Positions 27,628 to 37,248 are shown, numbered from the stretch's first letter. The stretch: 64,000 bases of DNA from an uncultured Planctomycetaceae bacterium (GCA_946408825.1 CAMJTU010000001.1:186001-250000); one strand, 5' to 3'. A program made the numbers and translations. The notes: generated by a model not told the origin, from the letters alone.

Positions 27628-28521
27628 TCAACTCGGAAGGAGACCGAAGTCGACGAGCGAACGACGCAGACGTTCCGTCGCCGCAGGGTCTAACTCCGTC
27701 ATTGGGAGACGCAACTCGCCGGAGTCGCGTCCGAGAAGCTGCATCGCTTTTTTGACGGGGATCGGATTCGTCGAGAGGGAGAGCATGTCGCGCGAGAGGG
27801 GCGACAGACGGTAATGGAGCGCGCGCGCCTTTTCAAGATCGCCGCTGTTCATAGCGGCGCAAAGTTCGGAAAGCTCTTTTGGCACGAAGTTTCCGACGAC
27901 TGAAACGACGCCTTTGGCGCCGAGCGACATGAAAGGCAGCGTCAGACTGTCGTCGCCGGAAAGCACCGTCAAGTCCGTCGCTCCGATGACTTTCGACGCC
28001 GCGTCCATTGAACCGGACGCTTCTTTAACCATCGAGACGTTGCTGAGTTCCGAAAGACGAATGATCGTTTCCGGATCGATTGCGCGTCCCGTTCGTCCGG
28101 GAACGTTGTAAACGCAAATCTGAATACCAACGGATTCGGCGACCTTTTTAAAATGCTGATACAAACCCTCTTGCGTCGGCTTGTTGTAATATGGCACGAT
28201 CACGAGCGCCGCGTCGGCGCCCGCCGTCTCCGCGTAACGCGTGAGCGAAAGCGCTTCTTCCGTGTTGTTTGAACCCGTTCCGGCGAGAATTTTTACGCGT
28301 CCCGCCGCGAACTCGACTGTCTTGCGAATGATCTCGCGCTGTTCTTCGTGGGTAAGCGTCGGAGCTTCTCCCGTCGAACCGGTAGGGGCGAGAACGGAGA
28401 CTCCGCCGGCGATAAGGAACTCGATTTGTTCCTGTAGAGCGTCAAAATCGACTTTTCCATTCTTAAAAGGCGTGATCATCGCCACGGTCAATCCGGCAAA
28501 GTCTTCGGCGCGCGTTTTCAT
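27628..28521 (-). CDS. dapA: 4-Hydroxy-tetrahydrodipicolinate synthase
   Basis: Condenses pyruvate with aspartate semialdehyde in lysine and diaminopimelate synthesis. The start at 28521 is set by GGGAG six bases upstream; the frame continues further 5' but without family similarity. The 297-residue TIM-barrel protein has GSTGEAPTL (48-56), GTGSNNT (81-87), the catalytic tyrosine in CVYNVPGRTG (Y138) and the Schiff-base lysine in MVKEASG (K166). A diaminopimelate route agrees with peptidoglycan or lysine synthesis. Related aldolases of the same fold are possible but the motifs favour DapA. Confidence 0.9.
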   Translation of the reverse strand: MKTRAEDFAGLTVAMITPFKNGKVDFDALQEQIEFLIAGGVSVLAPTGSTGEAPTLTHEEQREIIRKTVEFAAGRVKILAGTGSNNTEEALSLTRYAETAGADAALVIVPYYNKPTQEGLYQHFKKVAESVGIQICVYNVPGRTGRAIDPETIIRLSELSNVSMVKEASGSMDAASKVIGATDLTVLSGDDSLTLPFMSLGAKGVVSVVGNFVPKELSELCAAMNSGDLEKARALHYRLSPLSRDMLSLSTNPIPVKKAMQLLGRDSGELRLPMTELDPAATERLRRSLVDFGLLPS

Positions 28522-28761
28522 CTCAATCTCCCAAATTTCAACGGCTTTCATTATCGACGCTCGACGCCGCAAACAATATCGGAAAAGCCTTAGCGGCCGG
28601 CGCGGAAGTCGAAGAGTCAAACTACTCGTATTATTATAACGTTTCTTTACGTAGGGCGACGCCCCTTGCGGGAGAAAATCCCACATTTTTGACGCTTGGA
28701 CGTTTCACGAATACACGAAACGATAAAGAAAAAAGACCCGACGTGATACGCCAGGTCTTAG

Positions 28762-28845
28762 TACCGAACCCCGGACTCGAACCGGGACGCCCTCGCGGGC
28801 AATGGATTTTGAATCCATCGCGTCTGCCAATTCCGCCAGTCCGGC
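28762..28845 (-). tRNA. tRNA-Leu(CAA)
   Basis: An 84-base cloverleaf on the minus strand. The acceptor GCCGGAC pairs with GTTCGGT (two G-U pairs), and the discriminator is A. The D arm is GCGGAATTGGCAGACGC. The anticodon stem ATGGA/TCCAT carries loop TTCAAAA, so the anticodon is CAA. A long variable arm (CCC-GCGA-GGG core) and the T arm CCCGG-TTCGAGT-CCGGG are typical of leucine tRNAs. CCA is not encoded. Confidence 0.95.
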
Positions 28846-28875
28846 AAAAGAGACGCGAAAACCGCGTCGATTAGC

Positions 28876-28903
28876 ATTGTAAAGGAAGCATGTCGTTTAG
28901 CAA
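28876..28903 (-). promoter_or_regulatory. Promoter for tRNA-Leu
   Basis: Minus-strand TTGCTA (28898-28903), 16 bases, TACAAT (28876-28881), about 30 bases upstream of the tRNA 5' end. Confidence 0.6.
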
Positions 28904-28968
28904 GGGGCGTCTTGTTTTTTTTTAGAACGCGCTTGGAACGTCCGCTAAATCTTTCTGGTTCTTTGACC

Positions 28969-28997
28969 TTGTCTTGCTACGCGCAAAACGCTAAATT
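28969..28997 (+). promoter_or_regulatory. Possible promoter for the 29068 gene
   Basis: TTGTCT (28969-28974), 17 bases, TAAATT (28992-28997), 71 bases before the start codon. Both boxes are imperfect. Confidence 0.35.
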
Positions 28998-29067
28998 GAC
29001 GGCGCCGACGGAAGGTTGCGCGAGGTCGTCGGTCGCGTTTTTACCCCTCGCCGGAGGATTCTTTGTC

Positions 29068-29655
29068 ATGACGTCGTTTGAAATTTCCGCGTTCCCGCCG
29101 GAAGAGGCGCCGCGCGCGTCGCGATTCTGTTCCGTCACGGGCAAGCCCTTTCAACCGGGCGACAAGATGCGTTCCGTTCTTTACGAGGAAGACGGCGTCA
29201 TTAAACGCGTCGACCTCTGCGCCGAAGCGTGGCGAGATTATACGCGGCCCGCGTCCGCCGTGGCATGGTGGTCTTCCCGCGTCGGCGAAGGCGAAGAGAA
29301 AAAAACTCGCCAGACGCCAAACGACGCGCTCGTCGCGCTTTTCGAGTCGCTCATCTTTAAGCCTGATCAAGCTGATCTAAGGTACGCTCTCGCGCTGCTT
29401 CTCGTCCGGCGTCGCGTTTTCCGTTTTGAGTTTGAAAATAAGCCGCAAAACGCGGAAAAGTCGGACCGAGATTCGGTCTTCGTTTATTCTTCTCGAAACG
29501 ACGCGTGCTACGCCGTCCCCGTCGTCCATATGGACGACGCGCAAATTGACGACGTCCAGAAAAGACTTGTCGCGCTTCTCGACTCTCCGCCGGAAGACCT
29601 GCCCGAGTCTATCGTGGACGCGGAGATCGCCGCCGAACAAGCGTTGGAGGAATAG
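29068..29655 (+). CDS. Conserved hypothetical protein, planctomycete type
   Basis: 195 residues, no signal peptide or membrane segment. Start ATG 29068 has GGAGG about 10 bases upstream; the frame extends further 5' without plausibility. The N-terminus FCSVTGKPFQPGDKMRSVLYEEDGVIKRVDLC resembles a small treble-clef or zinc-ribbon-like fold with two cysteines about 30 residues apart, followed by a helix (EAWRDYT) and a long helical, charged region. Proteins with this CxVTGxxxxPGD pattern are, to my recollection, common in planctomycetes and uncharacterised. No function is assigned. Confidence 0.7.
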   Translation: MTSFEISAFPPEEAPRASRFCSVTGKPFQPGDKMRSVLYEEDGVIKRVDLCAEAWRDYTRPASAVAWWSSRVGEGEEKKTRQTPNDALVALFESLIFKPDQADLRYALALLLVRRRVFRFEFENKPQNAEKSDRDSVFVYSSRNDACYAVPVVHMDDAQIDDVQKRLVALLDSPPEDLPESIVDAEIAAEQALEE

Positions 29656-29847
29656 GCGCGCGGCAAAGCGCGAAAACGCCCTTGCGTTACGGGAAGAAAT
29701 TGACTACTCTCAGCCACGACCGTTTTTCCGCGTCTTTTAAGACTCGACGCAAGTCGTTCTTAGATTCCATGAAAACGGACGTTGGCGTCGAAAGGAGTCG
29801 TAGACGCCGTTTAAGCGCAAGGATTGTCGATATTCTTAATCAGAAGC

Positions 29848-31638
29848 ATGTCAACGCTGGATAATAACACGTCTGTTCGTCCTAGCGAACGCCGTCTAGA
29901 CGTCATGAACGTAGCTCGCGCGCACGCGTTTTCGGGCTTGTTCTTTGCGCTAATAGTTCTGTGGGCGTCGCTCATTTCTGCAGGATGTCAGACGACAAGA
30001 AAGGTCGATTTGCCGAAAGTCGTCGCCGAGGACGCCACGACGGGCGAACTCTGCGCCGCGATTAACGCCAACAGCGCGAAAATAAAATCGATCTACGCGC
30101 CGAACGCGTCGATCGGCGTTATGAATCAACCTGGTTGGGCGAAAAGCCAGCTCTTTTTCGATCGTCCGAACAAACTGAGAGTCGTCGGCACGGCGACCCT
30201 TGTCGGACGTGTCGTCGACAGCGGTTGCGACGGCGACCAGTTTTGGTTTTGGAGTTCGTTTCAAAACGCCGACGAACTCTACTACTGCAAACTCGATCAG
30301 TATAAGGGCAGTTCCCTCGCGGAACTTGTGCCGATCGATCCGACCTGGTTTCCCGAAGCGTTGGGAATCGTAGAAATTAAAGAAGAAGACGTAGAAGGTC
30401 GAACGAACGCCGAAGGCGAGATTTTACTTACCGTAAAGCGCCAAACTCCGGACGGCGTCTACCGTAAACGCGTCTATGTCGAACCGCGAACGGCGGCGAT
30501 TCGTCGTCAGGACGTCCAAAATCCGCAAGGCGAGACGATTCTTTCCGTTATCGTTCGCGAACAGCAGTATGTTGACGCGCCGGGCGTCGTTATGCCAAGA
30601 AGAATCGAAATTCGTTGCGAAGGGGCGAGCCCCAGTTCCGATACTCTGGGATTGACGACGCCGACGTTGCTTGTCGACGTCGGAACCCCGACGCTCAACG
30701 ATTCTTCCAAGATGGAGGCGAGCGTCTTCCAGCGTCCGACCGACGTCAAGGCGACGGCAGTCGATCTCGGCGCCAGCGCCGCGAAAAATAAACAGGCGAG
30801 CGTCGTTCCGCCGTCAAACTTCCAGCCCGTGCGTAACGCGGAAACGGCGCCGTTGACCGCGCCGCCGACGCCCCCGACTCCGCCGGCTGACGTCGCAAAA
30901 GTCGCGGCGATCCAGCCGTCCCTTGAGCCTGGACCTCGACCGGCGTCGAGCGTCGCGTTCAATGGTTCAGGCGCCCCAAACAGCGCGCCGGCGAACGGTA
31001 CGGGAATCGTCTCTTTCCCATCGTCCGTCGCGTCGACGCCTCCGCCGCCGATGGGGACGCAGTCCACGCCTTCGCCCGTCGTTATTCAACCGACGCAGAC
31101 GAGCGGCGCGAGCGTCTACGCGGTGACTCCTGCCGGCGGTCCTCAAACGTTGCCGACCTCGGATTCCGCCTTTGCTCAGCGAATTTTGAGCGCCCAGGAA
31201 GTTCAAAACGCGCAGAACGCAATCATGGGCGTGCCGGCGCGACAAGACGTGAACACGACGAATATTAACGCTCCGAATGTGAACGCGACAAATTTTGCGG
31301 CGGCTCAATCGGCTGCGACGAATATTGCGCAGACTTCTAACGTTCCGACGACGGGTTACGCGACCCAGGTTCCGCGGTCGGTTCCTAACGTGAACAACGG
31401 CGCCGAGTTTGGCGCAGGCGCGGTTGCCAATTCGCCGTCTGTCGCGCCGTTTCCCGTTCAGGGCGGGGTCGATAATTTCGCGCCCGCCAATCAGCCGAGC
31501 GTAGCGCAGCCGCCCGTCTCGTCGCCAAGCGCGGCGACGACGGCGCCCGTTCCTGCCGCGGCGGAGGTAAACGCCGCTCCTGTCGCGCCGGACGATCCGC
31601 TTTCTCCGAACGACCTTCCTGAACTTTTGCCGTTTTGA
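29848..31638 (+). CDS. Outer-membrane-type lipoprotein with Pro/Ala/Asn-rich tail
   Basis: About 596 residues. A hydrophobic segment ending in a lipobox (LISAGC, lipid Cys at about 47) marks a lipoprotein. A later ATG at 29905 would give a more typical lipoprotein signal, so the start is uncertain. Residues about 70-290 look like a LolA/LppX-type half-barrel: repeated strands with NKLRVVGTATLVGRVVDSG, ELYYCKLDQYKG, WFPEALGI and TILSVIVREQQYV. Residues about 310-596 are low-complexity (Pro, Ala, Thr, Asn; e.g. TNINAPNVNATN), probably disordered. A terminator follows at 31661. A role in lipid or lipoprotein handling is only an analogy. Confidence 0.65.
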   Translation: MSTLDNNTSVRPSERRLDVMNVARAHAFSGLFFALIVLWASLISAGCQTTRKVDLPKVVAEDATTGELCAAINANSAKIKSIYAPNASIGVMNQPGWAKSQLFFDRPNKLRVVGTATLVGRVVDSGCDGDQFWFWSSFQNADELYYCKLDQYKGSSLAELVPIDPTWFPEALGIVEIKEEDVEGRTNAEGEILLTVKRQTPDGVYRKRVYVEPRTAAIRRQDVQNPQGETILSVIVREQQYVDAPGVVMPRRIEIRCEGASPSSDTLGLTTPTLLVDVGTPTLNDSSKMEASVFQRPTDVKATAVDLGASAAKNKQASVVPPSNFQPVRNAETAPLTAPPTPPTPPADVAKVAAIQPSLEPGPRPASSVAFNGSGAPNSAPANGTGIVSFPSSVASTPPPPMGTQSTPSPVVIQPTQTSGASVYAVTPAGGPQTLPTSDSAFAQRILSAQEVQNAQNAIMGVPARQDVNTTNINAPNVNATNFAAAQSAATNIAQTSNVPTTGYATQVPRSVPNVNNGAEFGAGAVANSPSVAPFPVQGGVDNFAPANQPSVAQPPVSSPSAATTAPVPAAAEVNAAPVAPDDPLSPNDLPELLPF

Positions 31639-31660
31639 CGTTTTTTCGAACGCATGCTTT

Positions 31661-31696
31661 ACAGAGACCTTCGCGCGCGGAGGTCTCTGTTTTTTG
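31661..31696 (+). terminator. Terminator after the lipoprotein gene
   Basis: Perfect 10-base stem ACAGAGACCT (31661-31670) with 31681-31690, followed by six T residues. Confidence 0.9.
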
Positions 31697-31750
31697 TCGG
31701 GAAGAAAGTAAGGACGGCGTAAAAAGTTTCTAAGAATTAACGGTTTCTCG

Positions 31751-31779
31751 TTGTAAGGGCGCGTAAGAGTCGTTATAAT
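31751..31779 (+). promoter_or_regulatory. Promoter for the TPR protein gene
   Basis: TTGTAA (31751-31756), 17 bases, TATAAT (31774-31779), about 50 bases before the start codon. Confidence 0.7.
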
Positions 31780-31828
31780 AGGGGCGGGACGTGGCTCGCG
31801 TCCCTGAACCCAGCATGGAGAGAACGTT

Positions 31829-33178
31829 ATGTCGACAATTCCCGAAATTACGCCCGCCGTACGAGCGAGACTTCAGAAGTGCTTTGAGTATGGCAACCAG
31901 AAGATGCAGATTGGCGACAACGACTACGCGACGGAAATGTTCGCCCAGTGCGTCGTTGGCGATCCATCCAACCTCCTTTATATGAATTCTTTTATTGCGA
32001 ATCTTCGCATTAAATTCGGGAACGTCAAGAAAAAGTCGTCCTTCAGTTTTCTCAAAAAAGCGGCGAAAGCGGCCCCGATAGGGAAAAGCAAAGATCTCAA
32101 AACGACGATTCAGGAAGGCGTTGAAAAATTGCGACGCGATCCGTGGGACGCTCAGACTTTCGCGACGATGGGCATGGCGTGCCTCGAAGCCGAACTTGTC
32201 GACCCGGGACTTGCGTATCTCAAACACGCGGTGGAAAGCGCGCCCGACGACGTCGATATCAACCGATTGGCGGCGCGCGAACTTGGCGAACGCGGTCAGT
32301 TTGAAAACGCGATTCATTGCTGGGATCGCGTCCTTAAGCTCAATCCGGACGATCCTGAGGCCGGCAAGAAGATCAGCGACCTCATGTTAGAGCGCACGAT
32401 CAACCGCGTCAAAGAAACTCCGCGCGGCGCGAAAGAAGACGAACACGAAGAAGAAGGCGAAAAGCTTTCTTTCGAGGATAAGATCGAAAAAAGACTCCGC
32501 AAGGACCCGAAAGATCGCGAGGCGTTTTCGGAACTTATCGACTATTTCTTCCAGAAAGGAAATTATCGTAAAGCCGAGGACGCCGCCAAGCGCGCTCTTA
32601 GGGAATATCCCGAAGATCCGAATTATTCGCCGCTCCTCCTGGAGATTCAAAAGAACCGCGCCGCCGCGGAAATGACGCGAATCACCGAACAGTACAAGAA
32701 GTCGCCCTCTGACGCGCTCAAAGCGAAATATGCCGAACAGAAGAAACTCTACGATCAGAAGACGTACGAGTATATCATGTATCGGCTGAAGCTTTCTCCG
32801 AACGAATCGGCGCTCCACTGGGAACTCGGTTCTTTTCTTATGCGTCACGGCCGCATTAAGGAAGCGATCGGCGAATTGCAAAAAGCGAGAGTCGACGAGG
32901 GACTCGCGGGTCAGTGTCTTTTGGCGCTCGGCCAGTGTTTCCAGCAGATTAAGCAATACGCGCTTGCCGCGACTCATTACGATCAGGCGGCGGCAAAGCT
33001 CGACGAACAGAGCGAGGATATGAAGAAAACGCTCTACTTAGGAGCCCGCCTTGCGATGGGAATGGGAAATCTCAAAAAGGCGAACGAGTTTGCCAGCAAG
33101 CTCGCGGCGATCGATTTTTCTTATAAAGACGTCGGGGGGCTACTGGACAAAATTACTCAAAAGCTACATAATGAGTAG
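31829..33178 (+). CDS. Tetratricopeptide repeat protein
   Basis: 449 residues with no signal peptide, so probably cytoplasmic. TPR-like helix pairs recur through the protein: AKTFATMGMAC-type units near 110-135, DINRLAARELGERGQFENAIHCWDRVLKLNPDD (about 140-172), FSELIDYFFQKGNYRKAEDAAKRALREYPEDP, and SALHWELGSFLMRHGRIKEAIGELQKA. A Glu/Lys-rich linker (about 190-225) separates the N- and C-terminal repeat groups. TPRs mediate protein contacts; no enzyme domain is present. A GGAGAG six bases before the ATG supports the start. It has its own promoter and stands between two terminated units. Confidence 0.8.
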   Translation: MSTIPEITPAVRARLQKCFEYGNQKMQIGDNDYATEMFAQCVVGDPSNLLYMNSFIANLRIKFGNVKKKSSFSFLKKAAKAAPIGKSKDLKTTIQEGVEKLRRDPWDAQTFATMGMACLEAELVDPGLAYLKHAVESAPDDVDINRLAARELGERGQFENAIHCWDRVLKLNPDDPEAGKKISDLMLERTINRVKETPRGAKEDEHEEEGEKLSFEDKIEKRLRKDPKDREAFSELIDYFFQKGNYRKAEDAAKRALREYPEDPNYSPLLLEIQKNRAAAEMTRITEQYKKSPSDALKAKYAEQKKLYDQKTYEYIMYRLKLSPNESALHWELGSFLMRHGRIKEAIGELQKARVDEGLAGQCLLALGQCFQQIKQYALAATHYDQAAAKLDEQSEDMKKTLYLGARLAMGMGNLKKANEFASKLAAIDFSYKDVGGLLDKITQKLHNE

Positions 33179-33514
33179 CGCTAATTTTTGCGCGACGTTA
33201 TGTCGTTCGGCTCGCTCTCGCCGAGCGTAGCGCCGCGCGGGGCGACGAAGAACGCGTCGGTATTAAGTTAAAATATCCGCGTTCGTAGGAGTCCCAAAGC
33301 GTCGTCGGGGCGTTGTTCTCGCGCTGAGCGCAGGAAGATCGCGACGCTTTCCTTTACGATAGGGAAAGTCGACCCGACTGGACAAGGTCGAAGCCGCGTT
33401 AGCGGGAGTTCGACGAACGCGTCGGCAAGTTTTGCCCATCCTTTGTCGATTGCGGAAATCCTCGTCCTTGTTCGATTGAAAAAATCGTAAGTTTTTACTA
33501 CTGCACAGATTAAC
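33179..33514 (+). other. Gene-free 336-base gap before rpsT
   Basis: No credible ORF, tRNA or clear promoter was found. A GC-rich hairpin-prone stretch follows the TPR stop (around 33200-33245) and could end transcription. Near rpsT a small CGATT/AATCG hairpin (33473-33487) lies about 28 bases before the start and could be part of the rpsT leader. Confidence 0.4.
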
Positions 33515-33799
33515 ATGCCGAATATTCAAAGCGCTAAAAAAAGACTTCGACAGAATATCGTCCGTCGCGACCGTAATCGCGCCGCGCGCTCTGTCGTCCG
33601 CAACCGTATCAAGACCCTTATCAAGCAACTTCGCGCCGGCGATATCGAGGCTGCCGAAGCCCAGTTCCGTAGCGTTTGCAGCGCGCTTGACCGCGCCGCC
33701 GCTCGTAAGCTCTGGCACAAGAATGCGACTTCCCGCAAGAAGTCTCGCCTCTCGAAGCTCATCGTTAAAGTCAAGGCGGAAAAGCAGGCTAAATCCTGA
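33515..33799 (+). CDS. rpsT: 30S ribosomal protein S20
   Basis: Small-subunit protein that binds the 5' domain of 16S rRNA. The 94-residue, strongly basic, all-helical protein begins MPNIQSAKKRLRQN and carries NRAARSVVRNRIKTLIKQL and the C-terminal HKNATSRKKSRLSKL, all standard S20 features. It is monocistronic here, with a terminator at 33896. Confidence 0.95.
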   Translation: MPNIQSAKKRLRQNIVRRDRNRAARSVVRNRIKTLIKQLRAGDIEAAEAQFRSVCSALDRAAARKLWHKNATSRKKSRLSKLIVKVKAEKQAKS

Positions 33800-33895
33800 T
33801 TTCCTCCTGCGTTTTTGATCGTCGTCGGTTCGGTTTTCGACGTTGCGGCGGTCAAGAGTCGGCGCGGAAGGCATATCCGCAATCCAAGACGAGAG

Positions 33896-33946
33896 CAGCC
33901 GTCGTTCCGTGGGCGCGTCCCACGATGAAGGGCGGCTTTTTCTTTT
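33896..33946 (+). terminator. Terminator after rpsT
   Basis: An inner stem CGTGGG/CCCACG and outer AGCCG/CGGCT pairs form a long hairpin running into a T-rich stretch (TTTTTCTTTT). The rest of the 324-base gap to lpxD (33800-34123) shows no ORF and no convincing promoter. Confidence 0.75.
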
Positions 33947-34123
33947 GACGACAGTCGACGACGCGCTTCACGCTCCGTTTTCTTCTGTCGTTTTTTTATC
34001 CGGAGTCTGACCCTTGGCGTCCGACGACTCCATGGGAGTCGACTGCGCGCGAGCGTCGCGATCCCGATATTCTGACCTTGTAGTTCGCTAACCGACCTTT
34101 GACGACGAGGAGTCCTCGACGCA

Positions 34124-35200
34124 ATGCAAGTCCCCCTTTCCCAACTCGCTAACCTTACAGGCGGCGTTATAGTCGGCGACGCAAGTCGCGTTGTCGAAAA
34201 GACCGCGCCCCTTCATACGGCGGACGCTCTTTCCGTTACTTTTGCGGAAAAGCCCGAGAAGGTCGACTGGAACGCAATCGGTCCTGTCGCCGCGGTCGTG
34301 GCTCCCCGTGGACATTCCGCCGTGATTCCGGGACGCGTCGTTCAGTTGCTTGTGGATTCTCCAAAGGACGCTTTTGATAAAATTGCGGCGTTTTTTCATC
34401 CCGTTGTCGAAACGCTTGCGTTCGGCGTTTCTCAAAAAGCGTCTGTCGCGCCTTCCGCCAAGATTGGGCAAAACGTTTCAATCGGCGATTTTGCCGTCGT
34501 TGGCGAAAACGTTGAAATTGCCGAAGGCGTCAAGATTTATCCCGGCGTCGTCCTTATGGCGAACGTTCGAGTCGGCGCAAACACGGTGCTTTTCCCGAAC
34601 GTCGTCGTTTATGAGAACGTCCAGATTGGCGCAAACTGCATTCTCCACGCCAATTGCGTTCTTGGCGCGTACGGATTTGGCTATGATTCTTCGTCGGGCG
34701 TCCACGTCCTAGCGGCGCAGTACGGCTCGGTGGTAATCGAGGACAACGTCGAAATTGGCGCGTGCGCGACCGTCGATCGCGGCGCTTACGACGCCACGTA
34801 TATCGGCGAAGGGACCAAGATAGACAATCACGTTATGATCGCGCACAACTGCAAACTCGGCAAGCGCAATATGATTTGTGCGAGCGTCGGGATCGCGGGC
34901 AGCGTCGTTACGGGCGACTACGTCGTCATGGCGGGGCGCGTCGGCATGCGCGATCATGTGACGGTCGGCGATTTTGCGACGATCGGCGCGATGGCGGGGG
35001 TTATGACGGACGTCCCGGCAAAGGCGCGGATCGTCGGTATTCCGGCGACGCCCGAAAAGGAACAGTTTCGCAAACAGGCGGCGCTTGCGAAACTGCCGGA
35101 TACGCTTAAAGATTACCGTAAACTCCGCGAAGAGGTCGCCAAGCTGGAAGAACGGCTTCGCGCGCTTGAAAACGCTTGCAACGACGCGTCGCAAACCTGA
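34124..35200 (+). CDS. lpxD: UDP-3-O-acylglucosamine N-acyltransferase
   Basis: Adds the second acyl chain in lipid A synthesis, so it implies a lipopolysaccharide-type outer membrane. The 358-residue protein has the N-terminal LpxD domain (about 1-100), then a left-handed beta helix of hexapeptide repeats (about 105-310, e.g. SAKIGQNVSIGDFAVVG, IGACATVDRGAYDATYIG), and a C-terminal coiled-coil helix (KLRE-EVAKLEERLRALE). The catalytic histidine is H241 in MIAHNCKLG. lpxI follows 29 bases later, so the two probably form an operon. Confidence 0.93.
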   Translation: MQVPLSQLANLTGGVIVGDASRVVEKTAPLHTADALSVTFAEKPEKVDWNAIGPVAAVVAPRGHSAVIPGRVVQLLVDSPKDAFDKIAAFFHPVVETLAFGVSQKASVAPSAKIGQNVSIGDFAVVGENVEIAEGVKIYPGVVLMANVRVGANTVLFPNVVVYENVQIGANCILHANCVLGAYGFGYDSSSGVHVLAAQYGSVVIEDNVEIGACATVDRGAYDATYIGEGTKIDNHVMIAHNCKLGKRNMICASVGIAGSVVTGDYVVMAGRVGMRDHVTVGDFATIGAMAGVMTDVPAKARIVGIPATPEKEQFRKQAALAKLPDTLKDYRKLREEVAKLEERLRALENACNDASQT

Positions 35201-35229
35201 TTGAGTTATCCCTTTTGTAATTCCTAGAC

Positions 35230-36210
35230 ATGACGCCTTTCACGCAGCTTGATCAAATCGACCTCGCCTCGATCAAACGCGTCGGCCTCGTCGCCGGGTG
35301 GGGACGTTTTCCCATCGTACTGGCGAAGGCGCTCAAGGCGTCGGGGCGCGAAGTCGTGTGCATGGGCGTTTACGACCACGCCGACCCGTCGCTTAAAGAG
35401 ATTTGCGACGTTTGCATCTTCAACGGTCTTGGCAAGTTCGGCTGGGCGACTAAATTCTTCCGTAAGCACGGCGTCGAGTATGCGACGTTTGCGGGCAAGA
35501 TTCATAAGTTTCACTTTTTCGATCCCGGCTTCATTTGGCGTCAGGCGCCGGATCTCTACACGATTCGTTTTTTTGCCAATCAATTCCTGTTGCGGCGTAG
35601 CGACTGTAAAGACGATTCGCTCCTTCTCACGGCGATCCGCGCGTTTGAAAATCGCGGCGTCAAACTGTTGCCCGCGACATATTTTGCTCCGGAACTTCTC
35701 ATGCGTCGACAACTCCTTACTAAACGCTCGCCCAGTTCTTCACAGTGGCAGGACGTCTTTTTTGGCTGGAAACTTGCGCGTGAAATGGGACGGCTCGACG
35801 TTGGTCAGAGCGTCGACGTTAAGAATCGCGCCGTACTCGCCGTCGAGGCGATCGAGGGCACCGACGAAGCGATTCGCCGCGCCGGCGCGCTCTGTAAAAG
35901 CGGTAAGTTTGTCGTCGTTAAAGTCGCTAAGCCAAATCAAGACATGCGTTTCGACGTTCCAACCGTCGGCCCCGGCACGGTCAAGACGATGGCGGAAGCC
36001 GGCGCCGCCGTCTTGGCGGTCGAGGCCAAAAAGACGATCTTTATCGATCCTGAAGAAACGATTCGTTTCGCCGACGACCATCATATCGCGATCGTCGCGC
36101 TGGTGGAGGAAGACGTCGACAACCCCGAAACGGAACGTTTTTTCTCCCTCTCGACGCTTGAACGCGTCGGGGTCGCCGCCGCGAGTATGGCGCGTCCGGA
36201 AACGAACTAG
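35230..36210 (+). CDS. lpxI: UDP-2,3-diacylglucosamine pyrophosphatase LpxI
   Basis: Hydrolyses UDP-2,3-diacylglucosamine to lipid X and UMP, replacing LpxH. The 326-residue DUF1009-family protein has the N-terminal VGLVAGWGRFPIVLA, the middle KIHKFHFFDPG segment, TIRFFANQFLLRRSDCKDDSLL, and the C-terminal catalytic-domain signature KPNQDMRFDVPTVGPGTV with the conserved acidic residue. Position right after lpxD fits the pathway. An alpha/beta hydrolase gene follows after 87 bases. Confidence 0.92.
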   Translation: MTPFTQLDQIDLASIKRVGLVAGWGRFPIVLAKALKASGREVVCMGVYDHADPSLKEICDVCIFNGLGKFGWATKFFRKHGVEYATFAGKIHKFHFFDPGFIWRQAPDLYTIRFFANQFLLRRSDCKDDSLLLTAIRAFENRGVKLLPATYFAPELLMRRQLLTKRSPSSSQWQDVFFGWKLAREMGRLDVGQSVDVKNRAVLAVEAIEGTDEAIRRAGALCKSGKFVVVKVAKPNQDMRFDVPTVGPGTVKTMAEAGAAVLAVEAKKTIFIDPEETIRFADDHHIAIVALVEEDVDNPETERFFSLSTLERVGVAAASMARPETN

Positions 36211-36297
36211 TTTTCATCGTCGTTTAAGAACGGCGCGTTGACGCGACGCGTCGCTCCCTGTTATCCGTTTTCCTTCGCTATCTACAGAGGCGTCATT

Positions 36298-37203
36298 ATG
36301 AAAAGTCGTAGAAATCTCGCGATCTTCTGCTTGTTGGCAATTTTTTTCGTCGTTACGACGACGGCAAACGCGTTCGACGTCGTCAATCTCTGGCCTTCCA
36401 CGCCTCCGGGAGACAAAGCCGAACAGTATCAAGAAAACGGCGGCGCGTGGTATACGCCGCGCATTGAGTTCTGGCGACCGGAAAAACAAACGACCGACGC
36501 GTGCATAATCATCAGTTGCGGAGGATGTTATAACGGGGTCGCGTATGAAGTCGAGGGCGTGGCGCCGCGCGATTTCTTCCTTGACAAAGGAATTGCGGTA
36601 TGCATGCTTTGGTATCGCACGCCTCGTCGCCCTGGCGTTGAGAAGCACTTTGCCGCGTGGCAAGACGTTCAACGCGCCGTCCGCGTTACGCGCTCCCATG
36701 CCGACGAATGGAATATCGATCCGAATAAGATTGGCGTTATGGGTTTTTCGGCAGGCGGTCATCTCTGCCTTATGGCGGCGACCTCTAGTATGACAAAGAC
36801 CTACGAGCCGGTTGACGACGTTGATAAACTTCCTTGTAACATAAACTTCGCGATTCCCGTTTATCCTGCGTATACCCTCGACGACGGGGTCGATAACGAG
36901 AATACCGGCGGCGGCAACGACGCGCAACTCGTTAAGGATTTTGCGTTTGACGAAAAAACGCCGCCGATGTGCTTCATTCATGGCGACGGCGACGGTTATT
37001 CCTCAATGGCGTCGGTCATGTGCTATCGTCAGCTCCGTAAAATGGGAATTCCCGGAGAGATGCATATCTACGCGTACGCCAATCACGCGTTCTTCAACTG
37101 CGGTCCTGACGCGCCGATTCGCAAGTATCCCCAGCGCGTTTACGAATGGCTCCAGACCCTCGGAGTGATCGAAGCTCCCGAGTCCGCCAAGGTCGAACAT
37201 TGA
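36298..37203 (+). CDS. Secreted alpha/beta hydrolase, esterase-like
   Basis: 301 residues with a Sec signal peptide (about 1-25, ending ANA), acting outside the cytoplasm. The start at ATG 36298 has AGAGG seven bases upstream. The alpha/beta-hydrolase triad is visible: nucleophile S151 in GFSAGGH, D232 in HGDGDGYSS, and H263 in NHAF. The oxyanion region IIISCGGCYNG replaces the usual HGGG. This pattern matches carbohydrate-esterase or dienelactone-hydrolase-like enzymes of planctomycetes that deacylate polysaccharides. The substrate is not determined. Confidence 0.8.
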   Translation: MKSRRNLAIFCLLAIFFVVTTTANAFDVVNLWPSTPPGDKAEQYQENGGAWYTPRIEFWRPEKQTTDACIIISCGGCYNGVAYEVEGVAPRDFFLDKGIAVCMLWYRTPRRPGVEKHFAAWQDVQRAVRVTRSHADEWNIDPNKIGVMGFSAGGHLCLMAATSSMTKTYEPVDDVDKLPCNINFAIPVYPAYTLDDGVDNENTGGGNDAQLVKDFAFDEKTPPMCFIHGDGDGYSSMASVMCYRQLRKMGIPGEMHIYAYANHAFFNCGPDAPIRKYPQRVYEWLQTLGVIEAPESAKVEH

Positions 37204-37248
37204 GGCGACAAACCGCAACCGCTTGAATTTTAGACCGATCGAAACAAG